Part shown: piece by piece, positions 4,003 to 11,135 of the stretch | How the letters are laid out: each line of letters starts with the position of its first letter | Numbering within the stretch: the stretch's first letter is position 1 | DNA from: CAYUNN01 sp964607015 | Lineage (GTDB): Bacteria > Patescibacteriota > Minisyncoccia > Minisyncoccales > JAGGXC01 | Assembly (NCBI GenBank): GCA_964607015.1 | Contig: CAZSHN010000013.1 | Location: 1 to 18,822, forward strand | Direction of reading: 5' to 3' | DNA: 18,822 bases | Translations under genes and position numbers: made by a program | The notes under the pieces: generated by a model | The model's input: only the letters and a program-made list of their open reading frames with translations | Database searches by the model: none | Told to the model about the DNA's origin: nothing

Positions 4003-5727
4003 GCCTCCGCCTCCGCCTCCGCCGGATCCTCCTCCGGTTCCGTCGCTAGTTCCGGTGCTACGAGAAATATTTTTAGATAAACTATTTAATTCAGAGACAA
4101 AAGAATCAATATTAAACTGAGAAACATCAGCTCCTCTGAGCCAAGCAGGATGGTATTCTTTAAAATAGTCCTCCCCATATATTTTTTTCATTTTTTTTAC
4201 CCATAAATCTGTTATACCAAAAACTATTGCATAGGGAAGATGCTTTTCAAATATATTTTCTTTCTCGTAAAATTTTTGTCTGTACTTTTCAGCTATCTTC
4301 ATATAGAATTCGTAACCTTTAATTTTCCATAGTAAATCAGCTCCTTTGATTGTTTTTTTTGGCATAAAAATTAAGAAAATAATAGAAATAGTATAAGCAG
4401 CAAAAATACTAATAATGCCACGAGGAGATTTTATAGGAAATAAAGAGGCAGCTGAACCAAAGATAACAATTAAGAACGTTAATATGAAAATAAATATACC
4501 TATCAAACCCTGAACACGAAAACTCCTTGGCGAAAACAATCCTTTAGAAATCAATACTTCTTCTGTTTTACGATCTATTTCCTTAATATATGAAGGAAAT
4601 TTTCTTTTTAAAGAAGAAATTTTTACTTGATCTTTATCGTTAAAAATTCTTTTAAAAACAAGTTTTTCAATAAGGCTAACCTCTTCCAATCTTCCACTCT
4701 CCTCTTTTCTTAAAAGAAAATCATCTTTTTTTAAAATGCTTGACTCTTCTATTTTTTCAATAGAAATTATTCTTTTTACTGCAAAATTAACTACAGTTGC
4801 TGGTATTAATTTCTTATTAAAATAGCCATTCGTCATAAGCATCCCCATTTCTATTGGGCTAAGATTTTCTGGTGCTTCATAAAAAGGAGTTAAAGCTTTT
4901 TTAGCCCTGGGATCTCTTCCATATTTATTCCAAATAATCAATAAAAACAGAAAGGCAAAAATAGGAATCACAAACCAAAGATTATCTTTTCTTGTCTCTT
5001 CCCAGAAACTTAAATTATAGGGTTCAAATGTATTTTTAGGAAACTCTATCTTTACAGTTAACCCTTCTTTTTCCTGAATTGTTCTATGGGAATAAAAAGC
5101 AATCCTATTATCATCTTCCCATCTATAGCTCGCTAAATAATTATCTCTAGACCCAAGAAAACCGCTAAAATAATCAATGCCTACATCTTCTTTGGCAATT
5201 CCAGTAGGAAGAATTATTTCTGCGTCAAAATTGTCTATTTCTAGCTCCCAGAAACTTCCAAGAATATTCCAATGAAACAAATCATTGCTTTCGTTAGGTC
5301 TAATAACATTTTTAACTTCATAAACTATCTTATAATCATTCACCCCTTGTACTGTTTTATCAGGATCTCCAATCTTCCAAGTAACAGTTCCATTTCCATA
5401 ATCATTAATAGTAGAATATTCAAGTGGGTTACCCCTAAAATCAGTTATGCTTATTAGTTCTATAGGGGTAATAATTTCTTTTTCATCTCTTTTATTTCTA
5501 GTTGGTATTATTCTAAAAATGCCATGTTTCCCTATAGCGTTACCACAGTCAGCGGTTATTTTTTCTTCAACTAATAAAGTAGAGTCTTTATTTAAAGTTA
5601 AGGTTGTTTGAAAATCTTTAATATACCAATAATTAACATTCTTTCTTCCCAAGGTATGATCTGAAAAAGAAAAAAGAAATAAAAAAGAAAAGGACAATAT
5701 TAATATAATTTTTAACTTCTTGTTCAT
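3997..5727 (-). CDS. DUF2207-domain membrane protein with C-terminal glycine tail
   Basis: The 576-residue protein has a signal peptide (residues 1-27) and an extracytoplasmic DUF2207 domain of beta-strand character (about 30-240). A membrane helix follows (251-267) and ends in WNKYGRDPRA, as usual in this family. Then comes a cytoplasmic region, two more helices (406-425, 437-456) and a C-terminal domain. It finishes GTGGGSGGGGGGGW, the Gly-rich tail characteristic of DUF2207 proteins. The family is widespread in bacteria; its function is not established, though envelope maintenance is often supposed. The ATG has no Shine-Dalgarno and lies 7 nt after TATAAT (5735-5740), implying a leaderless mRNA. 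Confidence 0.9.
   Translation of the reverse strand: MNKKLKIILILSFSFLFLFSFSDHTLGRKNVNYWYIKDFQTTLTLNKDSTLLVEEKITADCGNAIGKHGIFRIIPTRNKRDEKEIITPIELISITDFRGNPLEYSTINDYGNGTVTWKIGDPDKTVQGVNDYKIVYEVKNVIRPNESNDLFHWNILGSFWELEIDNFDAEIILPTGIAKEDVGIDYFSGFLGSRDNYLASYRWEDDNRIAFYSHRTIQEKEGLTVKIEFPKNTFEPYNLSFWEETRKDNLWFVIPIFAFLFLLIIWNKYGRDPRAKKALTPFYEAPENLSPIEMGMLMTNGYFNKKLIPATVVNFAVKRIISIEKIEESSILKKDDFLLRKEESGRLEEVSLIEKLVFKRIFNDKDQVKISSLKRKFPSYIKEIDRKTEEVLISKGLFSPRSFRVQGLIGIFIFILTFLIVIFGSAASLFPIKSPRGIISIFAAYTISIIFLIFMPKKTIKGADLLWKIKGYEFYMKIAEKYRQKFYEKENIFEKHLPYAIVFGITDLWVKKMKKIYGEDYFKEYHPAWLRGADVSQFNIDSFVSELNSLSKNISRSTGTSDGTGGGSGGGGGGGW
4003..4023. repeat. GCCTCC hexanucleotide repeat, 3.5 copies
   Basis: Tandem GCCTCC units encode alternating GGA/GGC glycine codons at the end of the DUF2207 protein. 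It is a GC-rich patch in AT-rich DNA and could vary in length by slippage in steps of two glycines without shifting the frame. Confidence 0.8.
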
Positions 5728-5734
5728 TTTTTTT

Positions 5735-5740
5735 ATTATA
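5735..5740 (-). promoter_or_regulatory. -10 box TATAAT of the DUF2207 gene, leaderless spacing
   Basis: TATAAT on the minus strand followed by seven A and then the ATG at 5727. No convincing -35 was found. The first transcribed base should fall at or within a base or two of the start codon. Confidence 0.6.
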
Positions 5741-5759
5741 CTATAGAGTTTTTTTAGAG

Positions 5760-6323
5760 CTAAGATTGTTCACGTATAAAAGATTCGCCGTGACCAGGAA
5801 AAATCTTCATTCCTGGTTTTATTATTCGGGATAATCTTTCTAATGACTTTTTCATTTCTTGTATCGATCCTCCTTCTAAGTCGGTTCGACCATATCCTTG
5901 ATAAAACAAGGTATCTCCAGTCAAAATAAAATTATTGCCAATCAGGCAAATACCTCCCTTTGTATGACCAGGAGTATTTATTACTTCTATTTTCTCCTCT
6001 CCTATCGTTACCTTATCTCCTTCTTTCAAAAACCGGTCTACTTCAAAATTTATAAATTCATCTTCTAGTCTATGAATTAAAATTTCAGCCCCAGTTTCTT
6101 CTCTAATCTTTTCATTGGCAGAAGTATGATCATCGTGATAGTGGGTATTAATAATATATTTTACTTTTTTATCTTTCATTCCAGCTAATTCTTTTAAAAT
6201 TTTATCTGGTTCACCACCAGGATCAACTATTACAGCTTCTTTTCCAGAAATTAAGAGATAACAGTTCGTTCCAAGAGAGCCTACTTTTATTTGTTTAATA
6301 TCCATATAAGTAAATTCTACCAT
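5760..6323 (-). CDS. Metallo-beta-lactamase-fold hydrolase, glyoxalase II-like
   Basis: The 187-residue protein carries the zinc ligands of the fold: HYHDDH (61-66), TPGHT (His120), GDTLF (Asp137) and PGHGE (His178). The spacing and the short length, without a C-terminal substrate domain, match the YcbL-type single-domain hydrolases usually annotated as hydroxyacylglutathione-hydrolase-like. The real thioester or other substrate is unknown. The ATG at 6323 has no Shine-Dalgarno but sits 6 nt after TATAAT (6330-6335), so a leaderless start at 6323 is preferred over the internal ATG at 6305. Confidence 0.92.
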   Translation of the reverse strand: MVEFTYMDIKQIKVGSLGTNCYLLISGKEAVIVDPGGEPDKILKELAGMKDKKVKYIINTHYHDDHTSANEKIREETGAEILIHRLEDEFINFEVDRFLKEGDKVTIGEEKIEVINTPGHTKGGICLIGNNFILTGDTLFYQGYGRTDLEGGSIQEMKKSLERLSRIIKPGMKIFPGHGESFIREQS

Positions 6324-6329
6324 ATTTTA

Positions 6330-6335
6330 ATTATA
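6330..6335 (-). promoter_or_regulatory. -10 box TATAAT of the MBL-fold hydrolase gene, leaderless spacing
   Basis: TATAAT ends 6 nt before the ATG at 6323 on the minus strand. The upstream terminator hairpin occupies the -35 region and no -35 hexamer is visible. Confidence 0.55.
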
Positions 6336-6346
6336 CAAATAAAAAA

Positions 6347-6368
6347 AATGGCATATTTTTATGCCATT
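6347..6368 (-). terminator. Intrinsic terminator overlapping the stop codon of the 6359-6733 gene
   Basis: AATGGCATA (6347-6355) pairs with TATGCCATT (6360-6368) around four T on the plus strand, then a long T-run on the minus strand. The TAA at 6359-6361 spans loop and stem, and the final Met-Ala codons form part of the arm. Confidence 0.85.
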
Positions 6369-6733
6369 ATAAAATTATTCTCTTTTAGAGTTATAGAGGC
6401 TCCCTCTTCTAGGTCATCAGGTAGTCTGGCCTTATTTGTTTCGAAATAAATTGGCTCTTCTCTGTCGGAATTATATTCTTTTAAAAGCAAGTAATCTTTC
6501 TTCTCACTTCCTTTAATTATTTTCAATACTTCGTAAACCTTATCTTCGTCAATGATTTCAGTGGGCGTTCCTTGAAATTGTCTAATAATCGACATTACAG
6601 CTAGAACAATCAATAAAAACTGCAGACAAGGAATAACAGAAGGATAGATTTTGATCTCCGCAAAAGGAAGAAGGAGGGCCAATCCTATGATTATCCAGTA
6701 TATTACATATTTTTTCCCTTTCATTTTTAACAT
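6359..6733 (-). CDS. Small two-helix membrane protein, unknown function
   Basis: The 124-residue product starts MLKMKGKKYVIYWIIIGLAL. It has two membrane helices (about 9-25 and 31-48) followed by a soluble C-terminal domain of roughly 75 residues with alternating charged and hydrophobic residues (EVLKIIKGSEKKDYLLLKEY), probably a small beta-rich cytosolic domain. No family is recognised. A good promoter, TTGACT-17-TATAAT, lies at 6754-6782, and AAAGAG precedes the ATG at 6733. The ATG at 6724 (codon 4) is an alternative start. Its terminator is fused to the stop codon. Confidence 0.65.
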   Translation of the reverse strand: MLKMKGKKYVIYWIIIGLALLLPFAEIKIYPSVIPCLQFLLIVLAVMSIIRQFQGTPTEIIDEDKVYEVLKIIKGSEKKDYLLLKEYNSDREEPIYFETNKARLPDDLEEGASITLKENNFIMA

Positions 6734-6753
6734 CTCAAAGAACTCTTTTAAGG

Positions 6754-6782
6754 ATTATAAGACAGAGGTTTAGCAAAGTCAA
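6754..6782 (-). promoter_or_regulatory. Promoter TTGACT-17-TATAAT for the 6359-6733 gene
   Basis: TTGACT at 6777-6782 and TATAAT at 6754-6759 on the minus strand with a 17-nt spacer. The -35 box overlaps the TGA stop of the upstream gene. Confidence 0.75.
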
Positions 6783-7240
6783 TTTACATCTTCTATTTCT
6801 CCGCACAAGAGACTAATATTTTCTATAACATTCTCTTTGTAATTTGACTCTAAAACACAAGCAATATTATTTTTCCTATAACCTATTACTTTCATTTCCT
6901 CACTTTCGATTAAATTGATATTACTTTTTTTAAATTCTTTGTCTTGCAGTAAGCTTATCATTTTTTCTCTATCCTCTTTAACTACATTGTTTGCGCTCAT
7001 TTTTTTACCTCTCACATAAATCATTTCTTTTTCTTCGTTGATTCCCCAGTTGAAGAATATATCTTCTGGCTCTGAAAAATTAATACCCACTTCTTCTTCT
7101 ATCTCTTTTAAAAAAACAATAATTTCTCCCGTCTTCTGTTCGGTATCAAAATTATTAATTACAAAGAAATAAATAACTCCTAGTACAGAAAGAAAAACAA
7201 GAGATAAGATTATTGTTAAAACAGTGACTCTTTTTAGCAT
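6779..7240 (-). CDS. Membrane-anchored extracytoplasmic protein, unknown function
   Basis: The 153-residue product has a basic start (MLKR), one hydrophobic helix (about 5-28), then a soluble region that should face outside. It holds two cysteines near the C-terminus (IACVLES and SLLCGE) that could form a disulfide. The pattern resembles the many short secreted proteins of Patescibacteria, but no family is recognised. There is no Shine-Dalgarno at the ATG. An extended -10 element TGTTATAAT (7266-7274) would give an AT-rich leader of under 20 nt. Confidence 0.65.
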   Translation of the reverse strand: MLKRVTVLTIILSLVFLSVLGVIYFFVINNFDTEQKTGEIIVFLKEIEEEVGINFSEPEDIFFNWGINEEKEMIYVRGKKMSANNVVKEDREKMISLLQDKEFKKSNINLIESEEMKVIGYRKNNIACVLESNYKENVIENISLLCGEIEDVN

Positions 7241-7265
7241 TTTAATTTAATGATTAGAATAATAT

Positions 7266-7274
7266 ATTATAACA
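7266..7274 (-). promoter_or_regulatory. Extended -10 promoter TGT-TATAAT of the 6779-7240 gene
   Basis: TGTTATAAT on the minus strand, identical to the element before the 2974-3123 gene. It ends 25 nt before the ATG at 7240. Confidence 0.5.
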
Positions 7275-7298
7275 TCTTTAATGCTTATCATTAATAAA

Positions 7299-7322
7299 AA
7301 AAGGAAGTTTTTACTTCCTTTT
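7299..7322 (-). terminator. Intrinsic terminator of the 7321-7560 gene
   Basis: AAGGAAGT (7301-7308) pairs with ACTTCCTT (7313-7320) around four bases, extended by A-T pairs on each side, then a T-run on the minus strand. It begins at the stop codon. Confidence 0.8.
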
Positions 7323-7560
7323 ATGCGAAGAAATATCTTCTTATTTGTGAAAGTTCTTTTTTGGTCCCGTTTGGCTCTTGCTTCTTCTCTATATCTTCTA
7401 CTAAGTTTTTAATCCTTCTACTAGAAGGAAAACCGTTCTTTACTTCTTCGCTAAGTTCCAAATAGCTATCAAGGATTTCTCCTGCCTCTTTGTCGCTTTT
7501 TGCCCTTCGGATTTCTGATGCTATCTTTTCAGAAGGTAAAAAACAAGGAATTGCTATTAT
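7321..7560 (-). CDS. Small soluble protein, apparent AUA start codon
   Basis: The frame encodes about 79 residues: (M)IAIPCFLPSEKIASEIRRAK, then a helical, charged body and KKELSQIRRYFFA at the end. An in-frame TGA lies inside the Shine-Dalgarno, and between it and the protein there are only TTA and two ATA codons; no ATG, GTG or TTG. The extended Shine-Dalgarno GAGGTGAT (7563-7570) puts the first ATA (7558-7560) at 6-nt spacing. The ATG at 7577 is out of frame, stops after five codons and lies before the likely transcript start, given TTGAAA-16-TAGAAT at 7580-7607. A terminator follows. Codon use resembles neighbouring genes. No homologue is recognised. Confidence 0.55.
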   Translation of the reverse strand: MIAIPCFLPSEKIASEIRRAKSDKEAGEILDSYLELSEEVKNGFPSSRRIKNLVEDIEKKQEPNGTKKELSQIRRYFFA

Positions 7561-7579
7561 TAATCACCTCTTTCCATTT

Positions 7580-7607
7580 ATTCTATAACTAAATAACATA
7601 ATTTCAA
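7580..7607 (-). promoter_or_regulatory. Promoter TTGAAA-16-TAGAAT of the 7321-7560 gene
   Basis: On the minus strand TTGAAA is at 7602-7607 and TAGAAT at 7580-7585. The expected start near 7573 leaves a leader barely longer than the Shine-Dalgarno. Confidence 0.5.
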
Positions 7608-7636
7608 GTAATTGTAAAATAATAAAAATAAAAGAA

Positions 7637-7666
7637 AAAGCTTAGAAAAATAATTATCTAAGCTTT
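7637..7666 (-). terminator. Intrinsic terminator of the minus-strand RNA
   Basis: AAAGCTTAGA (7637-7646) pairs perfectly with TCTAAGCTTT (7657-7666), 10-nt loop, followed on the minus strand by TTTTTCTTTT. Confidence 0.8.
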
Positions 7667-7726
7667 ATTGGTTTAATTTAATTTTAAAAGAACGGAGAGA
7701 TGGGCTGGGAAGAGTTGGTCGGATAA

Positions 7727-7741
7727 GGATGGGATGGGATG
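7727..7741. repeat. Three tandem GGATG units
   Basis: GGATG occurs three times in a row. In the minus-strand RNA these are three CATCC units, any of which can pair with the single GGATG at 7816-7820 (minus sense). Confidence 0.75.
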
Positions 7742-7846
7742 GTGTTTTTAAAAAAACAACGAACTGCCTAAAGACAGGAAAAGTATGACGACTAAACTGG
7801 CCTCTTGGCAGAACGCATCCAACGATCACTCTTCCCAGTAATAGTT

Positions 7847-7874
7847 AGTTTAATGATTATTAATTTATTGTCAA
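7847..7874 (-). promoter_or_regulatory. Promoter TTGACA-16-TAAACT of the minus-strand RNA
   Basis: TTGACA is at 7869-7874, TAAACT at 7847-7852. It lies directly behind the stop codon of the secreted-protein gene. Confidence 0.65.
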
Positions 7875-7878
7875 CAGG

Positions 7879-8364
7879 TTATTTAAATAAGTTCTTAAAT
7901 CTTTCCCAAAGAGACTGAGTGCTTTGAGGAATTTCTTTTTTTATTTCTTCTTTTTCTTTTTCAAACTCTTCTTCAATTATTGGTTTTTTAGTAGCTACTT
8001 CATGCCCAATAAAATCTCTTACCTCGTCTTTAATAAATTGAATAGTATTTTTAATAGCGGGTTTTAAATTGTCATACCAGAGAAAATCAAAAGTTTTGAC
8101 TGCATAACTTTTCCATATACTCTTAGTCCATTGCCACATTTTACTCCAAATAGGAATAACCTCTTCTCTCCATATCTTTTTAATAACACCAGGCATTATT
8201 TCAATAATTTTTTCTCCCCCCTTTTTAACCATATTTTTTCCTTCTTCTATTGTTTCTGGTGCTTCTATTGGAGGTTCATTTGAAGCTTCCTGGGCAAAAC
8301 AAGTACCCGAAAAAATTAAACAAACTAAAGACAAAGATATTGTTATTTTAGCTATATTTTTCAT
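7879..8364 (-). CDS. Secreted protein with tryptophan-rich helical region, unknown function
   Basis: The 161-residue protein has a clear signal peptide (MKNIAKITISLSLVCLIFSG, cleavage likely after CFA, about residue 24). It then has a short acidic linker and a helical region rich in Trp and Lys (IWREEVIPIWSKMWQWTKSI), and ends in a strongly charged helix (EEEFEKEKEEIKKE) plus SLWERFKNLFK. The amphipathic Trp helices suggest association with the membrane surface. The Cys near the signal is not in a proper lipobox. It starts one base after the gltX stop codon, without a Shine-Dalgarno, so it is probably translated from the cell-wall operon mRNA. No family is recognised. Confidence 0.7.
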   Translation of the reverse strand: MKNIAKITISLSLVCLIFSGTCFAQEASNEPPIEAPETIEEGKNMVKKGGEKIIEIMPGVIKKIWREEVIPIWSKMWQWTKSIWKSYAVKTFDFLWYDNLKPAIKNTIQFIKDEVRDFIGHEVATKKPIIEEEFEKEKEEIKKEIPQSTQSLWERFKNLFK

Positions 8365-8365
8365 A

Positions 8366-9973
8366 TTAAATTATTTCTTTAGCTTTTTTTAATCTTTTTA
8401 ATGATTTTTCTTTCCCTAAAACTTCAGCGATTTCAAAAGGGCCTGCTGATGCTTTCTTTCCGCTTAAAGCAACTCTGAAAGGCCAAAGAATAGTCCCTCG
8501 ATCACCTATTTTCTCTGCCTCAAGCATAACCCTTTCTTGGATATTTCCCTTATTAAAATTGTCATTATCAATCTCCTCTATAGTTCTTTCTAAAATCTCA
8601 ATAGCTTCTTTTGTTTCTTCTCGAGAAGATTTCTTCCAAACTAAAAGCTCTGGTGAATAATCCAGCTCTTCTTTAAAGAAAAAATCTACCAATTCTATAA
8701 CTTCTGATATTTTCTTAAGTCTTTCCTGGTAAAGAGCTACTGTTTTTTCAATCCAATTAGCATCAATTACTTCTTTTGTTTCAATGATTTTAAATTTCTT
8801 CTTTTTCTCTTTAAATAACTTAAGCTCCTTTGGTGAGTCTGATTTTTCAGGAAGATTCAAATTCCCGTAATTGTTTTCTATTTCTTTAATTAGCCCTTCT
8901 TCAATTAGATAAGGAATAGCAAGATTAGTTATTCTCTCAAGAGAACTTTTTCTGATATAGAAACCATTAATCCAATCAAGTCTTTTTTGGTTTAAAATTG
9001 CTCCTCCTTTTTGACACCTCTCAAGAGAAAACTCTTTTACCAAAGAAGGAAGAGAAAATATTTCTCTGTCGGTTCCCGGATTCCAGCCCAAGAAAGCCAT
9101 AATATTAACTAAAGCTTCGGACAAATAGCCTTCTTTTTTATACTCGTTTACTGAAACTGCTCCATGTCTCTTACTTAATTTACTTTTATCTGGTCCAAGG
9201 ATCAAAGGTAGATGAGCGTAATGAACCGAAGGAAGATCTAATGCTTGTTGTAACAATATTTGTTTTGGTGTGTTTGAAATATGATCTTCTCCTCTTATTA
9301 CATGGCTGATCTTCATTTCAAAGTCATCAACAACAACTGCTAGATTGTACAAAGGATCATCTTTTTCTTTAGCAATAGAAAAATCACCAAAACCATTACT
9401 ATCAAATTCTACTTTATTCCTAATTAAATCTTTAAAAACCACCTTTTTCGAAGGCGTTTTAAATCTGATTACGTATGGTTTTCCTTCAGCTAAATTTTTA
9501 TCTATTTCTTCTTGAGAAAGCTCTCTACATTTTCCTGAATAACAAGGAGCTCTACCAATAGACATCATATACTCTCTGTGTTTCTCCAGCTCTTCTTTTG
9601 AACAAAAACAATAATAAGCCTTATCTTCTTCTAATAATTTTTTAATATACTTCTCGTAAATACTTTTTCTTTCACTTTGGCGATAAGGACCATGATTTCC
9701 TTTATATTCCTGATCTTTTTCTAAGCTAGGGCCTTCGTCCCATTCTATGTTTAACCATTTTAATCCTTCTAAAATATCTTTTTCAAAATGAGGTTTTGAC
9801 CTTTCTTGGTCAGTGTCTTCTATTCTTAAAACAAAAGCTCCTTTATTTTTCCTGGCAAACAAAAAATTAAAAAGAGCAACTCTTGCTGTTCCAATATGTA
9901 AAAATCCTGTTGGCGAAGGAGCCAACCTCACTCTTACTTGTTCATTTTTGTTTTTTGTTTTTTCGCTATTCAT
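8366..9973 (-). CDS. gltX: Glutamyl-tRNA synthetase
   Basis: The enzyme charges tRNA-Glu with glutamate. The class I signature PSPTGFLHIGTAR (HIGH at 25-28) and KLSKR (265-269, KMSKS equivalent) are intact. A zinc-type cysteine set CFC (122, 124) and CYSGKC (144, 149) is present, and LRIEDTDQERS is typical of GluRS. At 535 residues it is somewhat longer than the usual 470-490; the excess appears as a Lys/Glu-rich stretch after about residue 345 (KELKLFKEKKKKFKIIETKE). Whether it is discriminating or also charges tRNA-Gln cannot be read here. It follows murG by one base and belongs to the murD-ftsW-murG operon. Confidence 0.97.
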   Translation of the reverse strand: MNSEKTKNKNEQVRVRLAPSPTGFLHIGTARVALFNFLFARKNKGAFVLRIEDTDQERSKPHFEKDILEGLKWLNIEWDEGPSLEKDQEYKGNHGPYRQSERKSIYEKYIKKLLEEDKAYYCFCSKEELEKHREYMMSIGRAPCYSGKCRELSQEEIDKNLAEGKPYVIRFKTPSKKVVFKDLIRNKVEFDSNGFGDFSIAKEKDDPLYNLAVVVDDFEMKISHVIRGEDHISNTPKQILLQQALDLPSVHYAHLPLILGPDKSKLSKRHGAVSVNEYKKEGYLSEALVNIMAFLGWNPGTDREIFSLPSLVKEFSLERCQKGGAILNQKRLDWINGFYIRKSSLERITNLAIPYLIEEGLIKEIENNYGNLNLPEKSDSPKELKLFKEKKKKFKIIETKEVIDANWIEKTVALYQERLKKISEVIELVDFFFKEELDYSPELLVWKKSSREETKEAIEILERTIEEIDNDNFNKGNIQERVMLEAEKIGDRGTILWPFRVALSGKKASAGPFEIAEVLGKEKSLKRLKKAKEII

Positions 9974-9974
9974 T

Positions 9975-11099
9975 TTATTGAGAAAGATATTCTACGATAT
10001 AACCAGCGATAACTCTCCCCGCTTTAGGCTTAGCAAAAAGACGAGCATGTCTCCTCATAATATCTAAATCTTCTGGCCTTGAAAAAAGATATCTTAGTCT
10101 CGCCAAGAAAAAGTGAGGAGTTAAGTTAGATTCTTCAACCACTATTGCTGCTCCTTTCTCTGCATAAGCATAAGCATTCTTAACTTGATGATTTTGAGCT
10201 GATTCAGGTAAAGGAATCAACATTGATGGCTTTCCTGCCGCAGCTATCTCAAAAATACTTCCTGATCCTGCTCTTGATACCACAAAATCACAAGCTTTGT
10301 AAACATGCTTTAATTCTATCTCTTTCAAGAAAGGAACTGGATGATAAAGCCCTTTTAAATCATCGCCTATCATTACTTCAGCTTCTACTTTTACCTGGTC
10401 AAAGTTTTTTAATCCTACTTGATGTATAACTTCAAATTCTTCAAGCATCCTGGGAAGGATATTTAAAATCAATTCATTTACTCTTTGAGCTCCTTGAGAT
10501 CCGCCAAGAACAAGAATAACTGGTTTCTCCATTTTAAGGTTAAATAAATCTTTAGCGTCCTCTTTTGATCCTTCTAGCAATTCTCTTCTTATGGGATTTC
10601 CTATTAAAAACATTTTAGATTCAACAACATAATCAGTTCTAGGAAAAGAAATAAATATCTCTTTTGAAAATCTTCCCAACATTCTATTAGCAAGACCAGG
10701 GCTTTTATCTGATTCATGCAAAAAGATAGGTATTCTTAAAATTCTGGCTGAAAGAACAGAAGGGAAAGAACCATAACCACCTTTACTAAAAATCAAATCA
10801 GGCGCAAGGAAGAATAAGTAATAAAAAGCTTGAATAGTTCCAATGATTATTTTGAAAACATCAATAATATTTAAAAACAAAGCTTTTATCCCAAAGTACC
10901 TTCTTATCTTTCCAGCAAGAATAGTTTTTGACTCTATTCCTTCTTGATGAAGTAAGCTTGCTGTTAAATTATCCTTAGGACCAATGTAAAAAATTTCAAG
11001 CTTTCTGTTGCCCTGATAAAGTTTTTTTAATTCTCTAGCGATGGCAATAATTGGAAAAACGTGTCCTCCGCTTCCCCCGCCAGTAAAAATAATCTTCAT
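9975..11099 (-). CDS. murG: UDP-GlcNAc:lipid I N-acetylglucosaminyltransferase MurG
   Basis: MurG adds GlcNAc from UDP-GlcNAc to lipid I at the inner face of the membrane, forming lipid II. The N-terminal glycine loop TGGGSGGHVFP, the second-domain loop LGGSQGAQRVNE and the donor-binding motif SRAGSGSIFEIAAAGKPSML followed by ESAQNHQVKNA are all present. Length (374) is normal. It lies between ftsW (36-nt gap) and gltX, the ftsW-murG order being that of the division and cell wall cluster. Confidence 0.97.
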   Translation of the reverse strand: MKIIFTGGGSGGHVFPIIAIARELKKLYQGNRKLEIFYIGPKDNLTASLLHQEGIESKTILAGKIRRYFGIKALFLNIIDVFKIIIGTIQAFYYLFFLAPDLIFSKGGYGSFPSVLSARILRIPIFLHESDKSPGLANRMLGRFSKEIFISFPRTDYVVESKMFLIGNPIRRELLEGSKEDAKDLFNLKMEKPVILVLGGSQGAQRVNELILNILPRMLEEFEVIHQVGLKNFDQVKVEAEVMIGDDLKGLYHPVPFLKEIELKHVYKACDFVVSRAGSGSIFEIAAAGKPSMLIPLPESAQNHQVKNAYAYAEKGAAIVVEESNLTPHFFLARLRYLFSRPEDLDIMRRHARLFAKPKAGRVIAGYIVEYLSQ

Positions 11100-11135
11100 G
11101 CTCTTTTATTATTTATTTAAGATAAATACCTATTA

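Larger units (their letters stand above)
7631..7840 (-). ncRNA. Candidate structured noncoding RNA, about 210 nt, unknown family
   Basis: A promoter (TTGACA-16-TAAACT, 7847-7874) predicts a start near 7840, and the RNA's terminal helix begins almost there: 7828-7838 pairs perfectly with 7705-7715 (CTGGGAAGAGT and its complement, 11 bp). TTGG/CCAA and a GGATG/CATCC pairing (7816-7820 with one of three repeats at 7727-7741) can continue it. Inside are a GTTTTT/AAAAAC hairpin and a CTG-loop-CAG hairpin. An intrinsic terminator at 7637-7666 closes the unit. The region is less AT-rich than other intergenic DNA and has no coding frame of note. It does not match RNase P, tmRNA or SRP; a 6S-like shape (long closing helix, open centre) is possible but unproven. 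Confidence 0.6.

Noticed and set aside
8290..8310. Lipoprotein signal in the 7879-8364 protein
   Set aside because: The cysteine context SGTC does not fit the lipobox; an ordinary signal peptidase I site after CFA fits better.
9813..10067. 84-codon plus-strand frame across gltX and murG
   Set aside because: Both underlying genes are certain; this antisense frame has no ribosome site or recognisable content.
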